Shown: positions 48,818-60,812 of the stretch, piece by piece
How the letters are laid out: the number at the start of each line of letters is the position of its first letter
Numbering within the stretch: the first letter of the stretch is position 1
From: Metamycoplasma sp051549855
Lineage (GTDB): Bacteria; Bacillota_I; Bacilli_A; Mycoplasmatales; Metamycoplasmataceae
Length of the DNA stretch: 64,000 nucleotides
Assembly: GCF_051549855.1 (NCBI RefSeq)
Contig: NZ_CP196080.1
Span: 124,001-188,000 of the forward strand
Reading direction: 5' to 3'
The notes under the pieces: model-generated
Told to the model about the DNA's origin: nothing
The model's input: only the letters and a program-made list of their open reading frames with translations
Database searches by the model: none
Made by a program: the position numbers and the translations under genes

Positions 48818-51800
48818 ATGACAAAAAGTAAAAAAGTCGCAGTCATTACTGGACTTCTTTCTACTACAGCTGTTGGTATCTCGCTAGCATTTTTATCAGC
48901 AAGTTGTGGTGCAAGTCAAGAGTTAAAAGACTTAGGTACTAAGTTATTTGAAGCTCAAAAGTTATACGATGACAATTCAGCATTTGCTGAAGACTTGAAA
49001 GACTTTAAAAAAGCTATTGATGACGCAAAATCAATCAGCAACAAAGCTTCAAGTGAAGAATTAGTAGCAAAAACAAAAGAGTTAGAAGCTGCAATTGAAA
49101 AAGCTAAAGCCATTATTGCTCAAAAAACAAGCGAAGCAAGTGCAATGGTTCAAGAATACAAAAAATTGGTTGACTCATCAAAAGAACTATTAAATAATCT
49201 AAAAGCTAAAAGCTTAAGTGCAACCGATTTTGAAAAAGCAATTACAGACTCAGTTGCTAAAACCCAAGATCAAGATGAAAATGGAAAAACTAAAGACAAG
49301 GTTGACACAGATTCAGCTTGAAGAGAACAATATGCTGCCTTGACTGAAGCTAAAGCTAAAGCAAACAAACTATACCAAGTTGTTGTTTATAAAGAATTAG
49401 ATAAAGAAGTTAAAGGTTACTTAGAAGGTTTAAATAAATCTTCATACGAAAACATCAAATCAACTTTACAAGCCGTTAAAGACGAACAAGGTAAAGTTGT
49501 TGAAGGTGCAAAAGAAAGTGAAGACGCAAAAGTTGTTGAAGCATACAACAAATTAAGTGAAGCATACAACAAAGCAAAAGAAGATCAAAAAATTATCGAC
49601 AAACAAGATGAAATTCTTGCTAAAAAAGATGCTATTACATCACTTGCAACAACTGCTGACACTCAAGCACAAACATTTAAAAACGCCAAAGAAAGTCCTC
49701 GTTACGACGAAATTGCTGAAACATTGAGCCAAGCAGTTACAACAGCTACAAGTTATGTAGAATCAATCGGTGATGTAAGAACACTAGTTGATAATACTGC
49801 TTTAGATGCTAAATTGCAAGAAGTATCAAATCAATATGACACACTAGTAGCTGCTCTAAATAATGCTAAATTAGATGCAGTTAAAGCTGACTATAAAGTT
49901 GCTCAAACAGCTGCAAATGACTTATTATCAACAAAACTAAACGATGTTGATACAGATGAAAACATTCTTGATTCAAAGAGAGCATTAGTAAGCTCATACA
50001 AACAACAACTACAATCAAAACTAAGTGAAACTGATGCTACTGTTTCAACAGCACAAGCAAACCAATCAGGTTTTGATGCTGTTAGAAAAGCTGCTATTGA
50101 ATTGCAAAAACTAGTTGATTCAGTAGATAAAAACTATACTCTACAAGAATTCCTAAAAACAAGAAAAGACGTTGAAGACAGAAAAGCTCAACTAACTGAA
50201 GAAGCTTCGAAAGTTATTGTTGACCAAGCAGTTAACCAAGCAAACTACACAGTTTGAGAAGAAAAAGGATTACCTGCTGATGTTGATAGAGATACAACAA
50301 TTGACAGAGTTAACAGAAACCAAATTCAATCACAAATCGACTACCTAAGTTGAAGAATGAAAGAAGCTGTTGCAACAGATGAACTAAAAGCATACAATGA
50401 CTTGAAAAAAGTTGTAGAACAATGACTTGCTCAAGATAAAAGTAAAAATAATAACACTATAACAGACTATTCACAAGATTTAACAGACAAAAAAGCTGTT
50501 TTAGATGGAAGAGTTAATGAAATTTACGAAGCAATTAAAGCTTCAAAAGATGTAGAACAATCAACTGACAAACCAAACACAATTAAAGATGCTACTGACG
50601 CTCTACAAAAAGCATTAGACGATGCTAAAGTTGCTAAAAATCTATATCCATACACACAAGCAGTTAAAGCTGCAAATGCATTCATGGATGAAAACAAAGA
50701 TTACCCAACAGCATTAGATGGTCTAAAGAAAGCTTTAGTTTCAGCTAAATCAAAACTTTACGACGAAAATGACAAACTAAAAGACAGTTATGAATCACAA
50801 GTTAACCCTGCTGCTCAAGAAATTACAGAAGCTATTGAAAAAGCTAAAATTGAAGTAGCTAAAGCAAAATGACAAAAAGCTCTAACAGACTTGTGTGTTA
50901 TACAAAGCAAAATTGAAGCTTGAAATGGTAAATATGGTAAATATTCAAGTGCAACAAGTTCAGACACAAATGTTAACTATGATGTTCAAAAAGATCTAAT
51001 GGATACTTTTGATGCAAACAAAACAGCTGCAAATCCTGAAACTGTAGCAGATTATGAAACAAAAGCAAAAGCATTAAATGATGCAATTACTAAAAATATT
51101 CCTTTATTCATTGATAATGCAAATAACTATATGCTAACAAAAGCTAGAGAATACTATGCTAAGAAAGAAACTGTAGCAACAAGAAGTCTAGCTAGATTCA
51201 ATGATGAAGACAAAAAAGTTATACAAGAAAGAATTGATTTATATCGTCAATACGTTGATGAAAAATCAGTCGCTTCAAAAGACAAAAACAACAACAATAT
51301 AACATTGAAGAAATATCGTTCAGTTGAAGAGGGCGAAAAAGTAGCTAACGAAATCATTGCTCTTGGAGATGATTTAGAAATCTTTGTATTTGCTCACAAA
51401 TTACAAACACAAATGAACGATCTAAAAGCTTTAGTAAACAAAGCTTACATCTGATCAAATAAATCAATTAATGTTCAATCAGATGTTGCTGATGATTACA
51501 AATCAAACTTAACTATTGTCAAAAATAATGTTCTTGAAACTAATAAGCCTGTAACAGCGGATTCTGAATATGTTCTAGAAAACCTAGACGCTGAAGAATT
51601 ATTCAAACGTATTTCAGAAAATGTTGATGGATACTCAACAATTAAACAAGAATTAGAAACAAGAATTAATGACTTCTTAAATGTTCTATCTAACAGAATT
51701 GATGCACCAGTGGTTGCTCCTACAACAAACGAAACTGAAGGGACAACAGAATCATCAGATACCCAAGCTCAACCTGAAGGTTCAACATACCCAAGTCTAA

Positions 51801-53677
51801 GAGACAAAGTTATTGACTTAGTTGGTAGATCAGCTGCTGCATTAAGAGGTATTAAAAATTCATTTGAAAAAGCAAGAAAAGATAAAGCTTTAATTGATTA
51901 CAAAAACTTAATTGTTGAAACAAAAGCAATTTATGCTGAAAACCGAGATGTTGCTGACTTTGTATTTGCTCCATACTGAAAAATTTCAATTAAAGAATCA
52001 GTGCACCGTGATGAAAGCTACATCGCTGATAAATCTTACAAAACATGATCATGAGATCAATGAAAACAAAGATTATTGTCAATGTACTCAATAAGAAACG
52101 TTGCTCAAAGAGCAGTTCCATTTGTTGAATTGAAGAAAATTTATGACAAATGAACAGCTAACGATGGTAAATTCTTCAATGACACACTTTCAGAAGATGA
52201 CAGTGTTAAAGCTAAAGTTATGACATGAGGAATTGAAAAATATCAAGAAGTTCAAAAACACATGTTCCACACTGACTTATTAAAAAATGGTGTTGACCAA
52301 ACACTTGCTGACATCCTAGCTAAAGTTAAAGCAATGAACAACTCACTAGTTAACTACCAATCAAAGTACGATGATGCAATGATGAAAATTGTTAAAGCTA
52401 AAAAAACTGATGCAAGATTATCAAGATACCCTGAAGCAATTGCTATTTTAGATAAAGCTATTACTGATGCAAAAGCATTAGCAGAACCAGAACAACCAAT
52501 CGTTGAAGATAAATTAAATGACAAAAACATTCAAGATGCTATTGTTGTTCTAAGAAAAGCTATTATTGATGCTGAAGAAGTTGCAGCTCTAGCAGAAGCT
52601 AAAGAAAAATACTTCACAGATAAAGATGATGTATTTAACTTGATTAACTCATTACCAGATGATCAAAATACAAAACTAATCAAAATTAAATACCAAGCTG
52701 AATTCAATGAAATTGTTAAAGATGACCAATTATTTACAACATCACAACAATTCAAAAAACACGACGATATGCTACTTGCTCTACAAGTTAAAGCAAGCCA
52801 AAACATCGTTGTTAAAGCTTCAGAAGCCCTAAAAGAAATCAAATCAATTATTGACGACAAACTACTAGATTCAACTAACGGATACCAACAAGATATGCAA
52901 TTTACTCCTTTCTATGGAGAAACATTAAAAGCATTCGTAACAAATACTCTAGAACCAGAATTTGTTAAAAATGCTTCATACCAAGCACAAGCAGATGTTG
53001 ATCCAGTTAGAGAACTAATTAGCACAGGTGTTCTAAACTCAGTAGTTGACATGTATGTAAACCTATATGCATGAGGACAATCATCAGAATACAATTACTG
53101 ATTAGCTAAAACTGACAAAGTTGAACTTTTAAACAACTCAGTTGTTCTAGAAGGTGGGCAAAAAGGTGTTCTATCAGCATTTATTGAAAATTACTACAAG
53201 CCAACAGAAGATAAATCAAGAATTTTTGCTAAATTGTCTTCAGATATGGCTAAATACTTCTCAAATCAACAATTCTACAATGCTACAAAATACTGACTAT
53301 TAGATAATGGAAATTCAGCTAGAACAAAAGCAACTTCTGCAACAAAAATTAAATATTCAATGATTTCTCAAGGATACATTAAATTGTTACAAATTAAATA
53401 TGACATCATGGATAAATTCATGGCATATGGAGATGCAACAAGACATGTAAACCTATCTCTAAAACAAACTCTAACAGATGAACAAATTAGAGATATTGCT
53501 GCTTACCGTGCACTATCTGCTGACTTTGTTGCTAGATCAAAAACTGAAGCTAACTTTGATATTTCTTCATTAGAAAATATTGAAAAAATGTATGATTTCT
53601 TGAACGGAAAACAAGTTCCACAAATCAACCAAGATGCTTCACAATCTAACCCAAGCGAAGAAAGCGTACAAAACTAA
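48818..53677 (+). CDS. large surface lipoprotein (Lmp-like, FIVAR/coiled-coil type)
   Basis: 1619 residues, the largest protein in the window. The signal peptide (VAVITGLLSTTAVGISLAFL) and lipobox LSASC (Cys30) anchor it. The body is nearly all helical, made of diverged modules of the form A-x-x-x-L-x-x-A-I-x-x-A-K (KKAIDDAKSISNKAS, DALQKALDDAKVAKNLY, AIAILDKAITDAKALAE), as in FIVAR or GA-type surface proteins. A Pro/Thr/Glu linker near residues 963-990 splits it in two halves. The C-terminal half has Trp- and Tyr-rich segments (KTWSWDQWKQRLLSMYS). The regular codon choice suggests high expression. Adhesion or host-protein binding is a guess. Confidence 0.88.
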
Positions 53678-53690
53678 TTTTCATTAATGA

Positions 53691-53719
53691 AAACATGCCA
53701 ATAAACCGGCATGTTTTTT
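53691..53719 (+). terminator. terminator of the large lipoprotein gene
   Basis: Perfect 9-bp stem AAACATGCC/GGCATGTTT, 8-base loop, T-run. Confidence 0.9.
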
Positions 53720-53752
53720 TAATTTTGCATTTTCATTTCTCAATTAATGGTG

Positions 53753-53758
53753 CTATAA
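53753..53758 (+). promoter_or_regulatory. -10 hexamer of the ATP synthase operon
   Basis: TATAAT in GCTATAATTC, 15 bases before the first possible ATG of the atpI-like gene. Confidence 0.65.
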
Positions 53759-53773
53759 TTCAATTAACCCAAA

Positions 53774-54244
53774 ATGAGACAAGTTATGAAATATTTTGAT
53801 AAAAGATTTTTAAATTACTTAGGAAGAATTTTATTTTTATTTCACAGCTTTTTGCTTGTTAGTCTATTGGTTTTAGCCTTTGTTAAGACTCAAACCTATA
53901 CATATTTGTGGGGTTATTTGGTAGGACTAACAAATTCTTTAGCAATATTAGTTGTGGATTATTGAATCTATAACAAGTTTGCAAATAAAAAATATAGTAA
54001 ATTACAAGCAATCGGAATGGTTTATGTCAGTATTATCTTGACAGCCTGTATCTTGCTTGGACTTTTTTTGTTTAATCGTTATGTCACAAACAAAATCGGT
54101 TTTAGCCATTTACATGGTGGTTTATATCCAATCAATATTGTTTTTTATTGCCTTGCAATCACCGTTTTACCACTTTCGTTTTGCCTTGCATTTACTATCA
54201 GTAAAAAAAATAAGAGAAAGGAGATAAATGGACAAGATTTTTAA
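53774..54244 (+). CDS. AtpI-like membrane protein at the head of the ATP synthase operon
   Basis: 156 residues with four membrane segments (LGRILFLFHSFLLVSLLVLAF, LWGYLVGLTNSLAILVVDYW, IGMVYVSIILTACILLGLFLF, LYPINIVFYCLAITVLPLSFCLAF). Its position in front of atpB is that of AtpI and of the mycoplasma MG406-type protein; sequence similarity to AtpI is low, so the name rests mainly on position and topology. AtpI helps assemble the c-ring. Two starts are possible (53774 and 53786). The end overlaps atpB by 17 bases. Confidence 0.8.
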
Positions 54245-55019
54245 TCATGGGCGACTATCTAATCCTCAAGCATGAGGACCAAAAGTATTATCTTTAAACC
54301 AATTATTTAGTTTAGCCGTTGTTTTCATCATGATTGTTTTAGCAAGCATAACACTTTACTTCATGATTCGTAAAACAAAAGAAAACGAAGTACCTTCGAA
54401 AATTGTTGTTGTAGTTGAAAGTTACATTTATTTTATTGAAGATTTAACTGACAATATGACAGATTCAAAACTAAATAAGTTTTCGCCATATTTCTTTGGT
54501 TTATTCATCTTTTTAGCCTTAGGTAACCTAGTCGGAGTCGCCGGACTCGCACCAGTCGGAACATCACTTACTTTCGTCTTGGCAATCACTTCCGTTACTT
54601 GAATTATGACTTTTGTTATTGGTATAAGTTGCCAAAAAATAAGATATTTTAAAGAATGATTAAATCCAATCAGTTGACCAGGTATTTTTTCACCTATTCT
54701 TTCACTTAGTTTCCGTATGTTCGGAAACATCACTGGTGGTGTTTTATTAATGCTTTTATTGCATGGTTTATTTACTTACTTATGACGTTTTGTTGTAGGA
54801 AATAATGAATCAGCTTTGACATTTAACGTTATAGCATTAATTATCATGCCATTTGCAAGTTTGTATTTTGACATGTTTGACTCGCTTCTTCAAGCATTTG
54901 TCTTCACGGTTCTGACAATGAGTTATTGAGCGACAGCCGTGGGTGAAGAAGTGAAAAAAGAAAAACGAAAAAAAATCAACCAACAAATGGAAACAATGGT
55001 TGTTAATCAAACCGCATAA
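54228..55019 (+). CDS. atpB: ATP synthase Fo subunit a
   Basis: 263 residues, proton-channel subunit in the membrane. LNKFSPYFFGLFIFLALGNLVG and the key helix with FSPILSLSFRMFGNITGGVLL (essential Arg in SFRMFGNI) are seen, followed by FDSLLQAFVFTVLTMSYWA. GAAAGGAGATAA precedes the ATG. The operon order B-E-F-H-A-G-D-C is the standard bacterial one. Confidence 0.95.
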
Positions 55020-55030
55020 AGGAGAATTTT

Positions 55031-55330
55031 ATGAATACAGAATTAGTTACAAATTTATTTAACATTTCACAAATCAAAGACAATGGAACTGCTAGCGAAG
55101 CAGCAGGTCTAGCTTATGGTCTAGCTTTAGTTGGTGCTGGTATCGCAATGGTCGGTGCTGGTGGAGCCGGAATGGGACAAGGTTATTTAGTTGGTAAAAC
55201 TGTTGAAGCAATCGGAAGAAACCCAGAAGCAAGATCAAAACTAACCAGCTTAATGCTTATCGGTCTATCATTCGTTGAAACTTCAGCTATTTACTGTTTA
55301 GTTATCTCATTCTTACTAATTTTCGTTTAA
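55031..55330 (+). CDS. atpE: ATP synthase Fo subunit c
   Basis: 99 residues, hairpin of two helices forming the rotor ring. AAGLAYGLALVGAGIAMVGAG is helix 1 with its Gly pattern; RNPEARSKL is the polar loop; SLMLIGLSFVETSAIYCLVI is helix 2 with the ion-binding Glu83. An N-terminal extension of about 20 residues precedes helix 1. AAAGGAG before the ATG. Confidence 0.97.
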   Translation: MNTELVTNLFNISQIKDNGTASEAAGLAYGLALVGAGIAMVGAGGAGMGQGYLVGKTVEAIGRNPEARSKLTSLMLIGLSFVETSAIYCLVISFLLIFV

Positions 55331-55334
55331 TTTT

Positions 55335-55892
55335 ATGCAAAACACAGCTTTAGTAGTTATGAAAGAAGAAACAGTTTCACAAAAACTAAGAGATATTTTC
55401 GAAACTTTTTCTTTCTCATGACCTTATTTTCTTTTTACTTTAACATTCTTTCTTTTAGCAGTCACAATTCTAGTTTTATTAGCATATCGTCCTGCTAAAA
55501 AAATGCTAAAAAGAAGACAAAACTATATTCAACAAAACATTGATGACGCTGTAAAAGCTAAAGAAGATGCTTTAAAAATTAAAAATGAAGCAAATGAATC
55601 GCTTTTAGACACATACAAAAGAATTGACAAAATGATTAATGATGCCAAAATCGACAGTGAAAAAATCATAGATGACAAAACTGAAGAAGCAAAAAACAAG
55701 GCACACTCAATCATCGAACAAGCTAACAATTCAATCACTAAAAGCTGAAGAGATTTTGAAAGTCAACAAAAGAAAATTATTGTTGAAAATGCAATCGAAA
55801 TCAGCCAGAAAATTTTAGGAAGAGAAATCAAAGATGAAGAAAACAAGAAAATGATCCAACAATTGCTAGAAGAGGCAAACAATGAACTATAG
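55335..55892 (+). CDS. atpF: ATP synthase Fo subunit b
   Basis: 185 residues, peripheral stalk. One membrane helix (WPYFLFTLTFFLLAVTILVLLAY), then a long charged coiled coil (NIDDAVKAKEDALKIKNEANES, KTEEAKNKAHSIIEQANNS). The start ATG lies four bases behind atpE without a ribosome-binding site, so coupling to atpE is likely. Overlaps atpH by 11 bases. Confidence 0.95.
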
Positions 55893-56415
55893 TGAACAAA
55901 TTGCTAACTATGCATTGGCCATTTATGAACTAGCAGATGAGGATAATAATCTTGAAAATATCTTCAATGATTTTCAAGCTATTGATATAGCAATTAACGT
56001 AAATAAAGAAATTTTAAAAATTTTAAAATCTTATTCACTTGAAGATGAGCAAAAATTCAAATTAATTGATGACATTATGCACAATGGACAACCAATCTTA
56101 ATTGATTTTTTGAAAGTCTTAGTGCGTAATCGTACAATCGGTTTAACATGTGACATTTTTGCTAAATTCCAACAAATGTATTACGAAAAGAAAAATATCG
56201 AACAAGGAATTATTTATTCAACAATCAAATTAAGTGAACAAGAAATAAAAGATTTTGAACAAAAAATGACAACCAAATTTAACAAAAACATCATTCTCGT
56301 TAATAAACTTGAGCCAAATCTTATTGGTGGTATCAAAATCGTTATCGGGGATAATGTTGTTGACAATTCAATCCTGGCTCAGTTGAAAAAAATGAAGCAA
56401 ACTATTTTAAATTAA
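55882..56415 (+). CDS. atpH: ATP synthase F1 subunit delta
   Basis: 177 residues. N-terminal helical domain (SEQIANYALAIYELADEDNN) and the C-terminal NLIGGIKIVIGDNVVDNSILAQL signature (G-G-x-x-I-x-x-G-D-x-x-x-D-x-S). It links the b stalk to the alpha3beta3 head. Confidence 0.95.
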   Translation: MNYSEQIANYALAIYELADEDNNLENIFNDFQAIDIAINVNKEILKILKSYSLEDEQKFKLIDDIMHNGQPILIDFLKVLVRNRTIGLTCDIFAKFQQMYYEKKNIEQGIIYSTIKLSEQEIKDFEQKMTTKFNKNIILVNKLEPNLIGGIKIVIGDNVVDNSILAQLKKMKQTILN

Positions 56416-56427
56416 AAGGAGGTAACC

Positions 56428-57990
56428 ATGGCTTTAAAACCAACAAGCTTAAGTGCAATTATTAAAAATCAAGTCAAAAATTTTGCAAAGCAAATTGAAA
56501 CAGCTGAAATTGGTGAGGTTGTTACCGTTGGAGATGGTATTGCTCTTATTAGTGGTTTAGATAACGCTAAACTAGGAGAACTAATTGCCTTTGAAAATGA
56601 TGTTTATGGAATGGTTCTAAACTTAGAAGAAGAACTAGCCGGAGTTGTTATCTTAGGAAATGATGAAAAAATTACTGAAGGAAGCGAAGTTAAAAGAACT
56701 AATAAAGTTATTTCAACTCCAGTTGGAGATGGACTTTTAGGGCGTGTAGTGGATGCTCTTGCTAACCCAATCGATGGAAAAGGCCCAATTTCTGCTTCTT
56801 ATTATTCAGAAATTTTCAAAGTTGCTCCTGGTATTATGACTCGTGAAGAAGTTAATCAACCACTAGAAACTGGAATCCTAGCCATTGATGCCTTAGTTCC
56901 AATTGGAAAAGGACAACGTGAACTAATCATCGGTGACCGTCAAACAGGAAAAACCGCCATTGCTATTGATACAATATTGAACCAAAAAGGTAAAAATGTT
57001 TTATGTATTTATGTTGCAATCGGACAAAAAAATTCAACTGTTAGCCAAATTGTAGAAACTTTAAAAGCTAATGATGCTTTAAGTTACACAACAATCATTA
57101 ATGCTGGAGCTAGTGAAGCTTCACCATTGCAATATATTGCTCCATACACTGGAATCACTATTGCTGAAGAGTGAATGGAACACGGTAAAGAAGTTTTAAT
57201 TATTTATGATGACTTATCAAAACACGCTGTTGCTTACCGGACACTATCATTGTTATTGCGTCGTCCTCCTGGACGTGAAGCATACCCTGGAGATGTTTTC
57301 TATCTACACTCACAACTTTTAGAGCGTAGTGCACGTTTAAACAAAGAAAATGGTGGTGGTTCATGTACTGCCTTACCAATTGTTGAGACTCAAGCGGGAG
57401 ATATTTCAGCTTATATTCCAACTAACGTAATTTCAATCACTGACGGACAAATTTTTACTAAAGAAAGTTTGTTCAATTCAGGACAAAGACCAGCTGTTGA
57501 CGTTGGATTTAGTGTTAGTCGGGTAGGGGGTAGTGCACAAATTAAAGCTATTAAACAAGTTTCAGGTTCACTAAAACTTGAATTAGCACAATACAACGAA
57601 ATGCAAGCATTTGCTCAATTTGGTTCAGATCTTGATGAAAATACTCGTATGATCTTAGAACATGGAGCTAAAGTTTACGAATTTCTAAAACAAGCACAAT
57701 ACTCACCTTTAGACCAATATGACCAAGCATTATTGCTATTTTGTATCAAATATCGTTTAACTAACCCTATTCCAGTTGAGTATATTGCTTTATTTAAAAA
57801 TGAAGTACTATCATTTTTCAAGCAAGACAAAAAAGCAATGTCACTAAAAATGAAATTACAACAAGACAAACAATTTGATAATGAATTAGTAGCAAATCTA
57901 AAAGAATTATTAACTGATTTTATTCTTAATACATTCTTAAAGACTATTCCTAACTACGATAGTAGTCAATACAACGCTATTCCTGCATAA
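56428..57990 (+). CDS. atpA: ATP synthase F1 subunit alpha
   Basis: 520 residues, non-catalytic nucleotide-binding subunit. IIGDRQTGKTAIAIDTIL is the P-loop (169-176), VLIIYDDLSKHAVAYRTLSLLL the Walker B region and GREAYPGDVFYLHSQLLERSARL the alpha signature. DVGFSVSRVGGSAQIKAI contains the Arg that reaches into the beta site. AAAGGAGG before the ATG. Its stop overlaps the atpG start by one base (TAATGG). Confidence 0.98.
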
Positions 57991-58844
57991 TGGCTGATTT
58001 ATTAGGAATCAAACACAGAATTGAATCAGTAACAACCACTAAGAAAATTACTAAAGCAATGGAATTAGTGGCCACTGCCAAAATTGCCAAAATCAAAACC
58101 GATTTCAATAAAATAAATGTTTACTATGATCGGGTAATGGCTGTTTTTGACAACATTCTCTTACATGCTGAGGATATTAATAAAATCCTTAACTCACAAT
58201 CTCCTAAAGACACAAAACCACAAAAACTTTATATAGTAATTGGTTCTGATTTAGGTCTTTGTGGTGCATACAATGCTAATTTATACAAAATGATTCGTGA
58301 TTTAAACGATGAAAAACCATTATTTATTGTTTTAGGAAGTAAAATTCTTAACTTTTTAAACGAAAAATATGGTGATCAAGTTATTCAGTCATTTATTCAC
58401 GTTGGAGATAGTTTAGACTATTCTTTGACACAAATCATTAGTCAAAAAATCTACGATGTGATTCAAAAAGTTCACATTTCAGAGGTAAATATCATTTACA
58501 CTCAGTACATTAACTCAATCACTACTGAACCGAAAATTAAACAAATTTTTCCATTGCAGCACACTGGAAGAACACAAGAAATTAATCGCACCGATTTATC
58601 AATTTATGAACCAAGTGCAACTAAGATTTTGGCTTCTTCATTCATTATCTATTTTGAAGCAAGTATTTATTTGGCTTTAGCACATGCAAAATTGAGTGAA
58701 ACTAGTGCAAGAAGAACTGCGATGGAAAATGCAACTGATAATGCAAATGAATTAATTGGCGAATTGCAATTAAATTACAACCGTTCAAGACAAGCAAAAA
58801 TTACTCAAGAAATCACTGAAATCATCAGTGGTTCAAATTCTTAA
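57990..58844 (+). CDS. atpG: ATP synthase F1 subunit gamma
   Basis: 284 residues, central rotor shaft. GIKHRIESVTTTKKITKAMELVATAKIAK at the N-terminus and ETSARRTAMENATDNANELIGEL at the C-terminus are diagnostic; VIGSDLGLCGAYNANLYK is the middle motif. Coupled to atpA by a one-base overlap. Confidence 0.96.
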   Translation: MADLLGIKHRIESVTTTKKITKAMELVATAKIAKIKTDFNKINVYYDRVMAVFDNILLHAEDINKILNSQSPKDTKPQKLYIVIGSDLGLCGAYNANLYKMIRDLNDEKPLFIVLGSKILNFLNEKYGDQVIQSFIHVGDSLDYSLTQIISQKIYDVIQKVHISEVNIIYTQYINSITTEPKIKQIFPLQHTGRTQEINRTDLSIYEPSATKILASSFIIYFEASIYLALAHAKLSETSARRTAMENATDNANELIGELQLNYNRSRQAKITQEITEIISGSNS

Positions 58845-58856
58845 GAAAGGAGTTAT

Positions 58857-60275
58857 ATGTCAGAAAATAAAAAAACAAACGTTGGAAAAATTGTTCAAAT
58901 TTTAGGACCTGTTGTCGACGTTCAATTTAGTGAAGGACACGTTCCTTTTATCAACAATGCTTTAGTGCTAAATTTTGAAAATAAAAAGTATGTTTTCGAA
59001 GTAGCACAACAAATTGGAAATGACACAGTACGGACAATTTCAATGGACTTAACATTCGGTTTGCGCCGTGGACTAGAAGTTATTGACACTGGAGCGCCAA
59101 TTAGTGTACCAGTTGGAGCACAAGTGCTTTCAAGAATGTTTAACGTTTTAGGGGATGCTATTGATGGCAAAAATTTCGACTATAGCAATGTTAAATATGA
59201 ACCTATTTACCGCCCTGCACCTGCTTTTGAAGACCAAAAATCAACAATTGAAATTCTAGAAACAGGAATTAAAGTTGTCGATCTATTAATGCCTTATGTT
59301 AAAGGAGGGAAAATTGGTCTTTTTGGTGGAGCTGGAGTTGGTAAAACCGTTCTAATTCAAGAATTAATTAATAACATCGCTACTCAACACGGGGGAATAA
59401 GTGTTTTCGCCGGAGTAGGAGAAAGAACACGTGAAGGAAATGACCTTTACCACGAAATGGAAGCAAGTGGAGTTTTAGATAAAACTGCTTTAGTATTCGG
59501 ACAAATGAACGAGCCTCCTGGAGCTCGGATGAGAGTTGCTTTTACAGCTCTAACAATGGCCGAACACTTCCGTGATCGTGAAAATCAAGATGTGCTTTTA
59601 TTCATTGACAACATCTTCCGTTTCACTCAAGCTGGTAGTGAAGTTAGTGCTCTGTTAGGGCGTATGCCTTCAGCCGTTGGATATCAACCAACACTAGCAA
59701 CTGAAATGGGTTCATTGCAAGAAAGAATTACTTCAACCAAACAAGGATCAATTACTTCGGTTCAAGCTGTTTATGTGCCAGCCGATGACTTAACTGACCC
59801 TGCTCCTGCTACAACCTTTACTCACCTTGATGCTAAAACAGTTCTTGACCGTAACATTGCAGCTTTAGGAATTTATCCTGCTATTGACCCACTTGCTTCA
59901 GGATCACGTCTACTAGATCCACAAGTAATTGGAACAGAACACTACAATGTTGCTCGTGGAGTTCAAAATATTTTACAAAGATTCAAAGAACTACAAGACA
60001 TTATTGCAATTTTGGGAATGGACGAATTGAGTGAAGAAGATAAAAAAGTTGTTGCTCGTGCTCGTCGTATTCGGAACTTTTTATCACAACCATTCTTCGT
60101 TGCTGAAAAATTCTCAGGTTACCAAGGTAAATACATTAAATTAAAAGATACAGTTCGTTCATTCGGAGAAATCTTGGCAGGTAAATACGATGACTTACCT
60201 GAAGAAGCTTTCTTATATGTTGGAACAATTGAAGAAGTAGTGCAAAAAGCACAAAAACTAGCAAATGGCAAGTAG
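58857..60275 (+). CDS. atpD: ATP synthase F1 subunit beta
   Basis: 472 residues, catalytic subunit. GLFGGAGVGKTVLIQELI is the P-loop (157-164), VFAGVGERTREGNDLYHEM has the catalytic Glu, VLLFIDNIFRFTQAGSEVSALLGR is Walker B, and YVPADDLTDPAPATTFTHLDA the signature. AAAGGAG before the ATG. Overlaps atpC by 11 bases. Confidence 0.98.
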   Translation: MSENKKTNVGKIVQILGPVVDVQFSEGHVPFINNALVLNFENKKYVFEVAQQIGNDTVRTISMDLTFGLRRGLEVIDTGAPISVPVGAQVLSRMFNVLGDAIDGKNFDYSNVKYEPIYRPAPAFEDQKSTIEILETGIKVVDLLMPYVKGGKIGLFGGAGVGKTVLIQELINNIATQHGGISVFAGVGERTREGNDLYHEMEASGVLDKTALVFGQMNEPPGARMRVAFTALTMAEHFRDRENQDVLLFIDNIFRFTQAGSEVSALLGRMPSAVGYQPTLATEMGSLQERITSTKQGSITSVQAVYVPADDLTDPAPATTFTHLDAKTVLDRNIAALGIYPAIDPLASGSRLLDPQVIGTEHYNVARGVQNILQRFKELQDIIAILGMDELSEEDKKVVARARRIRNFLSQPFFVAEKFSGYQGKYIKLKDTVRSFGEILAGKYDDLPEEAFLYVGTIEEVVQKAQKLANGK

Positions 60276-60639
60276 TTTAATTTCAGTCACAATAACCACT
60301 CCTTATGGAAGTTTTTTAGAAACTAAAACAGATATTGTTACTCTAAAAACAACTGAAGGATACATTGGTTTACAAGCAAATTGTTTAGAATTTACCGCAG
60401 CTATTGTAACCAGTCAATTATTTGTTGGTGGTTCAGGAATTGATGCTTCAGAAAGAAAAGTTTTTTATGTTAATAAAGGTATCGTGCACTCACGTGCTGA
60501 TAGAATTGACATCATTGTAAATAACATTTCAACAGAACCTTTAAACTTAAAAACTACTTATACTGAAGACAAAGACTCAAAAAAATACTCTTTTATCGAA
60601 GAAATCAATATCAAAAAAGCCTTGAACAATTCAAGATAA
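60265..60639 (+). CDS. atpC: ATP synthase F1 subunit epsilon
   Basis: 124 residues, slightly shorter than usual. The beta-sandwich part is seen in VTITTPYGSFLETKTDIVTLKTTEGYIGLQAN. The C-terminal helical part is reduced, which could weaken epsilon's inhibition of ATP hydrolysis (inference). It begins within the atpD end. It is the last gene of the operon, followed by a strong terminator. Confidence 0.92.
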   Translation: MASSLISVTITTPYGSFLETKTDIVTLKTTEGYIGLQANCLEFTAAIVTSQLFVGGSGIDASERKVFYVNKGIVHSRADRIDIIVNNISTEPLNLKTTYTEDKDSKKYSFIEEINIKKALNNSR

Positions 60640-60689
60640 TAGTAATTATCAAGGCACAACATATACTTAAATTTTGATTATAATAAAGT

Positions 60690-60720
60690 AAAGTCGCAAC
60701 TTTGGTTTGCGACTTTTTTG
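60690..60720 (+). terminator. terminator of the ATP synthase operon
   Basis: AAGTCGCAA/TTGCGACTT (9 bp) with a 7-base loop and TTTT. The stem is the same as that of the terminator at 28209. Confidence 0.9.
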
Positions 60721-60812
60721 CTATTTTTTTAGCTTCAGCAAAGACAACAAAAATATCAAATTTTGTTTCAAAAATGATCGGTTTTTTTACTTTAATAGGT
60801 AGGAGAGACAAA

